In this document: piece by piece, positions 45,988-59,057 of the stretch | Position numbering within the stretch: the first letter of the stretch is position 1 | Layout of the letters: every line of letters starts with the position of its first letter | Source: Eunapius fragilis | Taxonomy: Eukaryota > Porifera > Demospongiae > Spongillida > Spongillidae | Assembly: GCA_963681505.1 (NCBI GenBank) | Contig: OY811973.1 | Span: 3,197,955 to 3,261,954 of the forward strand | Direction of reading: 5' to 3' | DNA length: 64,000 bases | Notes under the pieces: generated by a model | Databases searched by the model: none | What the model was told of the DNA's origin: nothing | What the model saw: only the letters and a program-made list of their open reading frames with translations | Translations under genes and position numbers: made by a program

Positions 45988-48900
45988 CACAAACACACAG
46001 CATACACATGCACACACACATGCACACAGAAACACATGTACATACACACACACACAGCCATACACATGCACACAGAAACATACACACACAGCCATACACA
46101 TGCACACACATGCACACAGAAACACACACACACACACACACACATGCACGCATTCGCAGTTTATGCACACATTCACATGCACGCAAACAGAAACACATAC
46201 ACATATATTCACACACACACACACATACACAGCCCTATATACTAAATGGTTAGCCTCAACAACTCACATCCATCAGCTTAAGATGGCAGAGGGCTCTGTT
46301 ACTATAAGCAACGGCAATCTCAGGACATAACTGGATGCACCTGGTGTAGCACTCCATAGCTTCAGCGTACTCCTCCTGTCCAAGAGAAAGCAAACCATCT
46401 CCTTACCTCTCTCTAACATGACATTTGTATATTAATATTATGTACTGGGCTGAGAAACTACAAGGTGCCAAGGCAGCACCTAGGCGCTACCTTGGCACCT
46501 TGTAGCTTCTCAGCCCAGTACGTTTACTTTGCAGGTTACAACAGGTACGGAGCTGGGAAGCTACAAGGTGCCAAGGTAGCACCTACAGGTACGGGGCTGG
46601 GAAGCTACAAGGTGCCAGTGTAGCACCTAAAGTGTTCCCAGGTTAGCATCTACACTAACAGCTCAATCATTGTGAAGAAAGGCTACATGTAGACGTGAGG
46701 CATAGTACAGACCAGACGTGAGGCATAGTACAGACCAGACAGACGTGAGGCATAGTACAGACCAGACAGACGTGAGGCATAGTACAGACCAGACAGACGT
46801 GAGGCATAGTACAGACCAGACAGATGTGAGGCATAGTACAGACCAGACAGACGTGAGGCATAGTACAGACCAGACAGACGTGAGGCATAGTACAGACCAG
46901 ACAGATGTGAGGCATAGCACAGACCAGACAGACGTGAGGCATAGTACAGACCAGACAGACGTGAGGCATAGTACAGACCAGACAGATGTGAGGCATAGTA
47001 CAGACCAGACAGACGTGAGGCATAGTACAGACCAGACAGACGTGAGGCATAGTACAGACCAGACAGACGTGAGGCGTAGTACAGACCAGACAGATGTGAG
47101 GCATAGTACAGACCAGACAGACGTGAGGCATAGTACAGACCAGACAGATGTGAGGCATAGTACAGACCAGACAGATGTGAGGCATAGTAGGTTGGTAGGT
47201 TAGACAGTTACAATAATTGACTCAATCAACCCCATATTAACACACTACACGTCTTGGAAATGAGTTCACCCCCCAAGCCCTAAACATATGATGCACTAAA
47301 CAGGCAACCCAATTAAGCTGAATCCAATGAATTCAATTAAACCGAATCCAATTAAGCTGAATCCAATGAATCCAATTAAGCTGAATCCATGTAGTCCTCA
47401 TTTCCTGGGTTTATCCCATTGTAGTAGCGAACATTAGGATATGCTTACACTCCATACACATACATCACACACATACCACATATACATCACACACACACAC
47501 CACACATGCATCACACACACACCACACATGCATCACACACACACCACACATACATCACACACACCACACATACATCACACACACCACACATACATCACAC
47601 ACACCACACATACATCACACACACACCACACATATCACACACACACCACACATACACATACATCACACACATACACATACATCACACACACACACACACA
47701 TGCCACACATACATCACACACACGCCACACATACACACATACATCTACACACAACACACAAACACACACACACACACACGTGTACACATGCCATAGTGAA
47801 AGGAGTGTAGTTATTTTTGTATCAGGCATAAACAAAGATAGAGGAGAGGAAGGTATGGCCACCAGTTGGAGCTGTGATGGAGGAGAGGGAGGTATGGCCA
47901 CCAGTTGGAGCTGTGATGGAGGAGAGGAAGGTATGGGCCACCAGTTGGAGCTGTGATGGAGGAGAGGGAGGTATGGCCACCAGTTGGAGCTGTGATGGAG
48001 GAGAGGAAGGTGTGGCCACCAGTTGGAGCTGTGATGGAGGAGAGGGAGGTATGGCCACCAGTTGGAGCTGTGATGGAGGAGAGGAAGGTATGGGCCACCA
48101 GTTGGAGCTATGATGGAGGAGAAGAAGGTATGGCCACCAGTTGGAGCTGTGATGGAGGAGAGGGAGGTATGGGCCACCAGTTGGAGCTGTGATGGTGAAC
48201 CTACTTCTCTGTAAGATCCCATCACGGTGTGTGGAGACAACGACCTTTGTAGAACATGGTGGGATTCGAAGTGAGGGTTTCTCAAGGTTGGGTTGCTAGG
48301 ATACACAGGAGATGTTTTTGCACTACCAACAGTAAACACCTAACAATTTTTTTTAACAAGAAAGGATTGTGCCTAGTTGGGGGGGGGGGGGGGGGGTAGA
48401 ATGAGAGCTTGCAGAAATGCTCGATAAGGGGTCGTTCCTAAACAAGGGGTCGTTCCTAAACAAGGGGTCGTTCCTAAACAAGTGGACATAAGTGTTGCAT
48501 CTCATGTTCAAATTTTGATGAACTTCATATATTTATTTCTAGTAGCTGGTACAATGTTTGGTATTAATGGTTAACAAAATACAACTTATAAATATTTAAT
48601 TTTTCTGTGATAATTGCTACTTTGCAGGATCATACCTTTGCCTGCCATTGGTAGCACCTGTAGTGACTGATTCATTGAAGCTCATTTCCAGTACAACTAA
48701 ATTATGCCATTTATTTAAAAGGGTAACAATTAAAGCATAGATCGTAAAATTTGGCAAACTAGCCAGTTGAAACTCTTTCACATCATCCAGGTCATCCTTT
48801 TTGTGTTTTTTTGCCGAAATAAAACGTTTGAGTATTAGTAAGCTCTGAGGACCACACCCATTTAACCCTGTGGGCACCATTTTTCTTTTTGAGAGCCCCC

Positions 48901-49434
48901 TATGAAGTGTACTTTAAGTGGCACGTATTAGCTAATTTACTGCCTCTATCAACACTGGTTTTACCTGGTAACAGCAGTAATTAGTTACATACACCAGTTC
49001 TAACTATCTAAACAACACTTTGTATGGGCTCAAAAAATGGTGCCCACAGGGTTAAATGGGTGTGGTCCTCAGAGCTTACTAATACTCAAACATTTTATTT
49101 CGGCTAAAACACTGAAGAAAAAGGATGACCTGGATGATGTGAAAGAGTTTCAACTGGCTAGTTTGCCAAATTTTACGATCTATGCTTTAATTGTTAACCC
49201 TTTTAAATAAATGGCATAGTTTAGTTGTAGCTTCAATCAGGCACTGTGCTGCCATGACAGGCAAAGGTATGATCCTGCTAAGTAGCAATTATCCTTAGAA
49301 AAATTAAATATTTATAAGTTGTATTTTGTTAACCATTACAAGTCATACTTATACATGGACAAAGAAAAGTGGTTTCATCAAAATTTGAACTCATGCCCGG
49401 TTATTTTGTAATGACCTAAGAAGAGTTTACTGAA

Positions 49435-49476
<42 letters not shown>

Positions 49477-52400
49477 ACACAGTGCTTCACAGAATACATA
49501 AACTCAAAACATTCTCAGTAAGTGCTAATAGAAGGATTGAAACAATCACGTAGTGATGTAAACATTGGTGGCTTTGAGGGAGGGGTCCACCCCAGAGGAC
49601 ATAAAGAAAGGTACAGACAACTGGTACGAATGCAGAACCTTTGTTCTGTGCTGACCAGGAAGAGCGTCCGAGGGTGGAAGTGGTACCACCCCCTATCCCT
49701 TATCCGTGTAAGTATTGTGACTTGTGGTACTACCTGTGTTATGGATTAAACTACCGTAAAATCCCAATTAAACACTGTGGTGTTCATTTGGGACTATTAA
49801 GCGTTTGAGACTTTAAAAAACTTGCGTTGAAGATTTGGATACTCGCCATTGAAATACCAGCACTGTTGTAAGGGCGGTTGAAGGTTGCAAACATGCTGGG
49901 ATAATCGATGATTGCAATCCAAAAACCTGGCAATGCCAGGGTATGTCGTTACGGTGATGCTGTATTTTTTTGTGTGTGGAGGGGTATAGATGTTTGTAGT
50001 CCCAATTGGAAGCTGCGGCATTTAATTGGGATTTTACGGTAAGCATTCTGACGTGTAAAAAAAAAACAACACAAAATTGTGCATGCTGATCCGTCATCAT
50101 TTTATCTTTTGCATAAGCAACATCTTTTTGATTTCAACATGTCATTTTCATGTACACGTACAAAACAAATAGATACACTATTCTAATCACTAGCAACACA
50201 GAGTGCTTGACAATAATACATGTACACACACAAATGACGTATGTACTACATGTACTAACATGTAACTAATAAAAGTTTAAATACTAGTGATACTCCTACC
50301 CTCTCCCCCATCCCAGCACAAGGATAAACAATGCACACTTTCCCACGTATTGGGAGCTGGCTGCCCATCATACTTTCTTAGTGTGGGCGTTCCCACTCTC
50401 TTTGCTCTGGTTGTACGTCGCTTCTTTGGAGGCTGCTTGCTGAGCGGTGCCGTTGCTTGCATTCCTAAGTGCGGCCATGACAGCTTCAATCTCCGCGAGG
50501 TGTGGCAGCTTGTCCTTCCAGCTATCCCCATGTTTGTCTATAAGGTGGCGTGCAAGCCTAGATGAAGGAGAGATGAGTGAGTGATGAAGGAAGGTGATGA
50601 GGGAAGGTGACACGGACAGGGGAAGGTGAGGATGAGGAGAAATTAATGAGGTAGGAGAGAGAGGATGAGGGAGAGAGGATGAGGGAGAGGATGAGGGGGA
50701 GGATGAGGGGGAGGATGAGGGGGAGGATGAGGGGGAGAGGATGAGGGAGAGAGGATGAGGGAGAGAGGATGAGGGAGAGAGGATGAGGGAGAGAGGATGA
50801 GGGGGAGAGGATGAGGGGAGAGGATGAGGGAGAGAGGATGAGGGGAGAGGATGAGGGGGAGAGGATGAGGGAGAGGATGAGGGGAGGATGAGGGAGAGGA
50901 TGAGGGGAGGATGAGGGGGAGAGGATGAGGGAGAGAGGATGAGGGGGAGAGGATGAGGGGAGAGGATGAGGGGAGAGGATGAGGGGGAGAGGATGAGGGG
51001 GAGAGGAGGATGAGGGAGAGGATGAGGGGGAGAGGATGAGGGGGAGAGGATGAGGGGGAGAGGATGAGGGGGAGGATGAGGGGAGAGGATGAGGGAGAGA
51101 GGATGAATGAGGGGGAGAGGATGAGGGGGGAGAGGATGAGGGGGAGAGAATGAGGTGGAGAGGATGAGGGGGAGAGGATGAGGGGGAGAGGATGTGTGGT
51201 GGAAAAGGTACAATGAATACATCTCTACTCCAATCACAGCACACCTTGCACTAGCAATGGCTGCAAGCTCAATACTGCTGTCCACCTTCAGTGCCAGCTG
51301 GTAGTCGTTGTAGGCAAATGCATACCTACAAAAAAAAAGTCCGAGAGGACAAGCAGGTCACATGACGTGACATCACTAAAAAAAAAAGGTGCGGCACTCA
51401 CTTCTCCAGAGAGTCATATGCAGCTGCTCTCCTTAGAATGGTCTTCACATTGAGGGGTGATGTGGCAAGTGACCGCGTGCAGTCTTCAATACACTTCTGC
51501 AGGTCACCATTCTTCAACCGACAGGCTGCCCTGTTGCTCAGCAACAAGGCAATCGATTGCTCGTGTTCCTTGCCAGCTTTAACACAAACAAAAGAAGCGT
51601 GATGTATATATGGGATGGATCACAAAAAAATAAGGTACTAACGCATGCTTTGCTAAAGAGATACCCCAGGTCCCCCTCTACAACTGCCTCCTGATGCACG
51701 CTTTGCTAAAGAGATACCCCAGGTCCCCTCTACAACTGCCTCCTGATGCACGCTTTGCTAAAGAGATACCCCAGGTCCCCTCTACAACTGCCTCCTGATG
51801 CACGCTTTGCTAAAGAGATACCCCAGGTCTTCTACAACTGCCTCCTGATGCACGCTTTGCTAAAGAGATACCCCAGGTCCCCTCTACAACTGCCTCCTGA
51901 TGCACGCTTTGCTAAAGAGATACCCCAGGTCCCCTCTACAACTGCCTCCTGATGCACGCTTTGCTAAAGAGATACCCCAGGTCCCCTCTACAACTGCCTC
52001 CTGATGCACGCTTTGCTAAAGAGATACCCCAGGTCTTCTACAACTGCCTCCTGATGCACGCTTTGCTAAAGAGATACCCCAGGTCCCCTCTACAACTGCC
52101 TCCTGATGCATGCTTTGCTAAAGAGATACCCCAGGTCCCCCTCTACAACTGCTTCCTGATGCACGCTTTGCTAAAGAGATACCCCAGGTCTTCTACAACT
52201 GCCTCCTGATGCATGCTTTGCTAAAGAGATACCCCAGGTCTTCTACAACTGCCTCCTGAGGCATGCTTTGCTAAAGAGATACCCCAGGTCTTCTACAACT
52301 GCTTCCTGATGCGCGCTTTGCTAAAGAGATACCCCAGGTCCTCATCATAATGGAGTTACAGTGAACTGAATTTCTAAATCACGCTACATTTCAACTGCAC

Positions 52401-54448
52401 GCACAACTCTGATGCTCCTTCCTTTTCATATGACACACCTCAGCGCACACCCCCACTTCTACACTCACCTTTCTCCAGTTCATTGAGCGCAGCCGTGTAC
52501 TTCACCTCAGCGTCCACGTACTGCCCAGCCTTGAAGAACACGCTCCCTTCTTCCTTGAGCTTCTGAACCCTTGGGGGGAGGGGCGGAAGGGACGGGTCCG
52601 AAGACGCAGAAGGCCTGGGCGCGTCGCGAGAGGCCCCCGGTCCCTTGCCAGAGCTCGACGTGTCCTTCGTCTCCTGGACAGGGACGCGAGTACCCTTCCC
52701 TCCTCCTCCTTGCTGGCCGGCAGCTGGAGCGCTGGCCTTTGCACTATTCGCCAGCTCCTCCTGGATGGCTTTGAGGTCTGCCACAGCGGTCGCATTGCCG
52801 GGGTCCTGTTGGAGCACCTTCTGCAGGTCAGCGGTCGCGTCCTTGTAGTTCTTCAAACTTCTGTAGGCAGTTGCACGTCGCAGCAAGGCTACAAAAAAAA
52901 AACATGGACCACACGAATAATTTTGGGGTATATATATATATGGGACAGTGTCCAGCTAAATCACCCTTATGGTACTTTTTCAAAATTTCCAGAACAAGCA
53001 AAAGAAAAGTAACGCTCGCATTGAAATGTATGGCTAATTATAAATTCAGCGCCTAATAACTTTGTGAGGGATAGTCCGATTTAGGATGCGTAAGGACCAT
53101 TTGATAGAAGCTCATGGGTGTTCAAGGAAAATCAAAAAATTTGAAAACTTGATAAACTAGCCAGAAGGGTGATTCTGCTGGACACTGTCCCATATATATA
53201 TATATATGGGACAGTTCATGAGAAAATTGTCCTTCGCTTATGAACAAAAATGCCTTACGCTTGAATCACTATAATATCAATACAGTAAGCGCTATTGACC
53301 TCCTATTGTCTGCACTTCATACATCAACATTTCTCTGTGAGAAATTCGATTTTCATATCTTAGACAAGCTCCGTGTTGGTGTTACAAGGTCCGATACTCC
53401 TTGGGGTTCAAAACTGTCACATCTTCTGGCAAGAGCGTTCAGATCACTTCAAATTCAGTGCGTATGGTGAGGGGTCAGTGCGTATGGTGAGGGGTCAGTG
53501 CGTATGGTGAGGGGTCTTGTCACTATTGATTTGTTCTGTTCACTAATTTTATCCATTATGGAGATTACCGCTGTGCAAAGTTAATACACGCTTTCCCAGT
53601 CAATTCGCACCAATGATTTCCCCATACATTATATTGCACGCGGTTTGCCTATTGGTGCAAAATGACCGGGAAAATGTGCAATACCTTTGCACACAGGTAT
53701 CTCCATAACAGAAAAGGTAAAAAATTAACGAACAGAACAATCCGTAGTGACAATGGTGTAGCATGAAGTGCTGAAAATAGGAGGTCAATATTGCTTATCA
53801 TACGGTGATTCTAGCGTAAGACATTTTTACTTCATCCGTTACGGAGATATAGCTGTGCAAAGTGTGTGCACGGTTTCCCGCTCGATTCATGCCAATGATT
53901 TAGGCACTCCCCTCCCATACATTTGAGTTTCTTAAATCACTTGTGCGAAACCATGCACGCACTTTGCACAGCTATATCTCCGTAACAGATGAAGTAAAAA
54001 TTAACGAACAGAAATAAATCAATAGTGACAGGACCTCTCTATCTACTACCCTAATTTAAAGCGATTTGATTACTCCTGCCAAAAGTTACGGATGGTACAA
54101 ACCCTGTGGTGTATCGTACGTTGTAATACTGGCATGGAGCATACACAATAGAGAAATGGTGTAGTGTGAAGTCTTGAAAATAGGATGTCGATAGCATATC
54201 AACGTTTGCACGTTATAACGATTCAAACGCAAAGGATCTTTATAACAGTTGGGTCACGAAATTTTGTCATGAAATGTCCCATACGGAATACAGCTGGTTT
54301 TGCCAGAGTACAAGGGCACACCCACACGCTGAAAAGGCACTAGCACCCTGGATGTGACAGGATCCCTACAATACTGCTGCTATCAACCCCCATTTCAGAT
54401 GCCAGCAGAGCTAACCTCTACCAGCCCTCCCAAGGTTTGCATCAGCCG

Positions 54449-54486
<38 letters not shown>

Positions 54487-54951
54487 GGTTTGCACTTACC
54501 CTTTGTGTTGGTGGGTTCCGTTTTCAATGCAGCATTACAGTCAGAGACTGCTTCAGAAAACCTTGACAGCTTTATTGCTGGGGGGGGGGGGGGGGAGGTA
54601 CAACAAGTTTAATTATGACACGTCCTCACAATATGATAGTAGTCTTCTAAACGTTTATTTTTTAAATCAAATTATGCAATGTGTCTAACAACAATACAGT
54701 AGCCATTTTTATGCAACGTCTCCAACCTACTGTGGGCATTGGACTTTCTGTTGTGAAGTACGCTATACTCTTTCACAATAGTCAGCCCAATGTAATGGGT
54801 GCAAACCTTACATATTTCTAAACATCTTACAGAGATCCCTGACTGACCTGCAATTGCACGATTGTTGTACGCAGCCGATGTGGGTAAGAGCTGGATGCTG
54901 CGTGTGTAGCATTCATAGGCTTCCTGGAAGCTGTTGGCCTTGAAGGCCTGT

Positions 54952-54999
<48 letters not shown>

Positions 55000-55358
55000 T
55001 CCCACATACATCACACAACCACTGTTAGGGTCGCATACAAAGGCACAACACACAATCCACTGCACCTCATTTCCTTTCTCCCTCTCGCGATTTGCACCCC
55101 TCTCTTTCTCTGCAGCAGACATGTTGGCTCCTAAAAGTGTTATCATCCATTACAACATTCTAGCATCGATAACGCACACACACATACACACCACACACAT
55201 ACACACCACACACACACACATGCACAAGCGTACACACACACATGCACACACACACACATGCACACACACACACGCACACACACACACGCATACACACACA
55301 CACACACACACCCATACACACCACACACAACACGCACGCACACACACACATACACACA

Positions 55359-55399
<41 letters not shown>

Positions 55400-58300
55400 T
55401 TCCTCATGCTCACCAAATCCTAATGTGACTGTTTCCTTCTCAAGTGGCTTGTCCTTAGAGCTATCAGAGCTATTCTTGTGTTTATCACCTGAAGCAGTAC
55501 TTTTCTATGGATAGTATTGGAACAAGCAGGCAGATCATCCCAACAGACACATCATCACATCACATCATCACAACACACATCATCACAACAGACACATCAT
55601 CACAACACATCATCACAACAGACACATCATCACAACAGACACATCATCACAACAGCACAACAGGCACATCAACACTCACAATACATAGAATGGACAATAC
55701 ACGAGGTAACGTCTCCTTCAGGCATGCCCACAAACCCCTCAAAGCATCCTGGAGCACAAACCTTATCTCCTGTGATTATGGCTGAGTTACGTACTGGGGG
55801 CAGTGAGTCGTCACGATCAAATTGATGGGGTGACGCTTGCACCTGTTCCTGCTGAAGTTGAGCACTCCAGTTCTATACAGTAACAACAGTATGAAAGTGA
55901 TAGATAGCAGAGCAGAAACGGTAGGGATGATTGTACGGGAGGGCAGGGAGGCAGGGAAGAGGGAAGGGCAGGGAGGAAGGAGGAGGGAAGAGGAGGGGAG
56001 AAGTGGAGGGCAGGGGAGGAGGAGGGGAGGGCAGGGAAGGAGGAGGGAGGAGGGAGAGGGCAGGGGAGGAGGGCGAGGAGGGAGAGGGCAGTAAGTAATA
56101 CTGTAAGGTAAGTAAAAGAAGTGGGCAAAAAGCACCATAGCTGCACAAATGAAGGTCAGACCACAAGCGCTAGTACAATACAACCAGAGACCACAATGCT
56201 GAACCCTTATGAATACGGATATTATATTGCCTACCCCCACCGCCAGAACATCGCTGTGCTAACGAATTTACACACACACTCACACACACGCACCACCACA
56301 ACCGCCGGTCAACCCCGCCACCAATGCATAGACCTTTCGGAAACCAAAAATGCTGTATTTTTGAAATTTAAGCAGGTTAATTCCTATGGCAGGACACACT
56401 GTATTAGCACGTCTGTAAACGGCGTCGTTGGTTTCTTATACCAGAGATAATCTGCTTATATCCGTATTACAACGCACATTGTATGTTACTGGGTTACCTT
56501 GTTCCGCAGAAAACTCAAAAGGTTTCTGCTCCCGGGTGTTATTTGCTGGAACAAGATATCAGGCAGCTACGAGTTTGTTAATCACGTGACACTCCCTAAT
56601 CAAATTCATCCTAACACGTGACAAAAGTCGCTGAGGCAATATAACAGTTTCGTCAATCGGCAGACGCAGTTTGGCTATCAGTATGATTCTACCACGTGCA
56701 GAAAACTACTGGTACGGCCATTAATTTTAGCTCAAATCCTCATGTACATCAAGTACATGCACACAACCATCGTGGAGGTGATTCCCCCTCCCCTTTCCCG
56801 TAATTCTTCAATGCCATCCCACGCCCCCCAAATATGGCTTCGTTGTTGTTAAGGAGCATGACCTGGACTGGCTTTAGGATATGGGATGCATGGCATATTG
56901 TCTGTGCCCTCTAACGCACGGGCTGGCGTTACTCTATCCCGCTGTGGATCCCGCTGTGCAAATTATACACTTCGGAAATCCTAAACTTGAATCTGGCAAG
57001 AAACACAATGGTTGGCTGGTTCTCCCATCATCTTAGGCACAGTCTGTGTGCCGTTGATACAGTTTTGCGAGTCCAACATGGACTGGTATCTGGCTGGCTA
57101 TCTCTAGTCCCGTGGAATAACCCAGCCCCCCCTCCTACCCCTTGGGTCCACCCATGGAATAACCCAGCCCCCTCCTCCCTCTCCCCCCATTGGGTCCTCC
57201 CATGGAGCAACCCCTCCTCCCCTCCCCCTTGGGTCCACCCATGGAATAACCCAGCCCCTCCCCCCCTTCCCCCTTGGGTCCACCCATGTATTTAAGTCAC
57301 TCACCTCAAGGTCTCTTAGTAGTTCTTTCTGCTGGTCTGATGGGAGGTCCTTCAGTGACTGAACTTTCTGGCTCTTCAAGAGTAATTTGCTGGAGGGACA
57401 CACCAAACAACAGTAAGTGTGTCAAGAACAGCGCACACACTCTTCGCTCAGTAATATCTCCAAAGTGGAGTTCACAGGCCAAGTACCAAATTAAATCAAT
57501 CAATTCTGCAAGGGGAAAGGCTGATGACAAGGGAGTGAGTGGTGGTTTGGTATAGCTATATAGTTCATTCATCTGACCAAAATGAACAGCTTGAAGAGAG
57601 CAGATGTAAGGTGAGCATTTTCTTACTGAGCATCCAGGAAAGATGGTTGGTCAATATTTCTATGTTATCCTGAACATGTAGTGTGCAAACAAGATTTTTT
57701 TTTTTTAATTACAGTGAAAAGACAAACCACCCAACTTGGGGAGGGGGGGGGGGGGGGGGGGGGGAGGGAATTTTTACCCACACTATAAGATGGGCTGGAT
57801 AAGCAGCTGTTTTCTATGTGCTAGTACTTGTAACTTCATGTTTTGCTTGTACATGTACAGGCAGGAGGTGCATAGCACCTGTGATGGCAGCCCACAAACC
57901 AGCACATGCAGGCACATACACAGACAAAACAAGTTCGGGCAGTTTCCATTCTTCATTACATACATGTACAGGCATTTTCATCTTCACTGCAATATAGTAA
58001 AGTGCACACATCACACTGAGCACACATCACACTGCACATATCACACTGAGCACACATCACACTGAGCACACATCACACTGCACATATCACACTGAGCACA
58101 CATCACACTGCACATATCACACTGAGCACACATCACACTGAGCACACATCACACTGAGCACACATCACACTGAGCACACATCACGCTAAGCACACATCAC
58201 ACTGAGCACACATCACACTAAGCACACATCACACTGAGCACACATCATACCAAGCACACATTACACCAAGCACACATTACACCAAGCACACATTACACCA

Positions 58301-59017
58301 AGCACACATCACACTAACCTGAGAACCCCATCATGCATCACACTACCACACCATCATACAGAGCAGAACACTATCACACTAGCACTATCCACTTCAGTGG
58401 TGGATCCAGATTGGGGGGGGGGGGGGCATGTGCCCCCCTTGTATTCGTCTAATTATGTATTCATAGTCACGCACAATGTAGCATTGTTAATTGCATTTTG
58501 AGCATATAGCTACCAAAAGCTTCCGCACCCACCCCCTTTTGGTGAACCACACCCATTTCTAACTTTCATTATTTGGTGCCTCCCCCCCTCCCCCCCCCCC
58601 CCCCCTCCAAAATTCCTGGATCCGCCCCTGCACTTCCACTGCACCTTTGAGGGTTCAGCTGGTGAAGCCTGTCTTCTGTTGCCATGATAAGCTCGGGGTA
58701 ATGCCCCTCCATGTTGGATCTGCATACAGTTGGGTTGGGGGGAGGGGGGGGGGGGGAGGGAGGAGGAGAGAGGGGGGAGGAGGGGGAGAGGGAATGTAAA
58801 GGCAAGAGAATACGAAGCTCCACCCCCCACACACTGTACAACCTTCCTGTTGCATGACTTTTTGACACACAATTAAACTTTAATGTAGGTCAATTAAAGA
58901 CTAAACAACCTCTTCAGCTTATTCGTCTTAAGGGACCAGTTATCTATTTACCATCCCATTGGTATATTCCATTTGGACTGGACAATAGAGGTATGAAATG
59001 CAGTAAGATTTACCCCC

Positions 59018-59057
<40 letters not shown>

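Noticed and set aside
45828-46330. His/Thr-rich and Cys/Val-rich frames
   Set aside because: Translations of (CA)n/(GT)n tracts; the same applies at 5973-6690, 8332-8664, 17376-17671, 43857-44232, 47441-47796 and 55121-55423.
48617-48880. Minus-strand frame of 87 codons
   Set aside because: Lies wholly in one arm of a foldback element and is disrupted in the other arm.
46376-50373. A missing SPAG1 exon for the third TPR block
   Set aside because: Joining exon 12 to exon 13 directly gives an unbroken TPR helix (KESGNAHTKKEEYAEAMECY) in phase, so no exon is missing.
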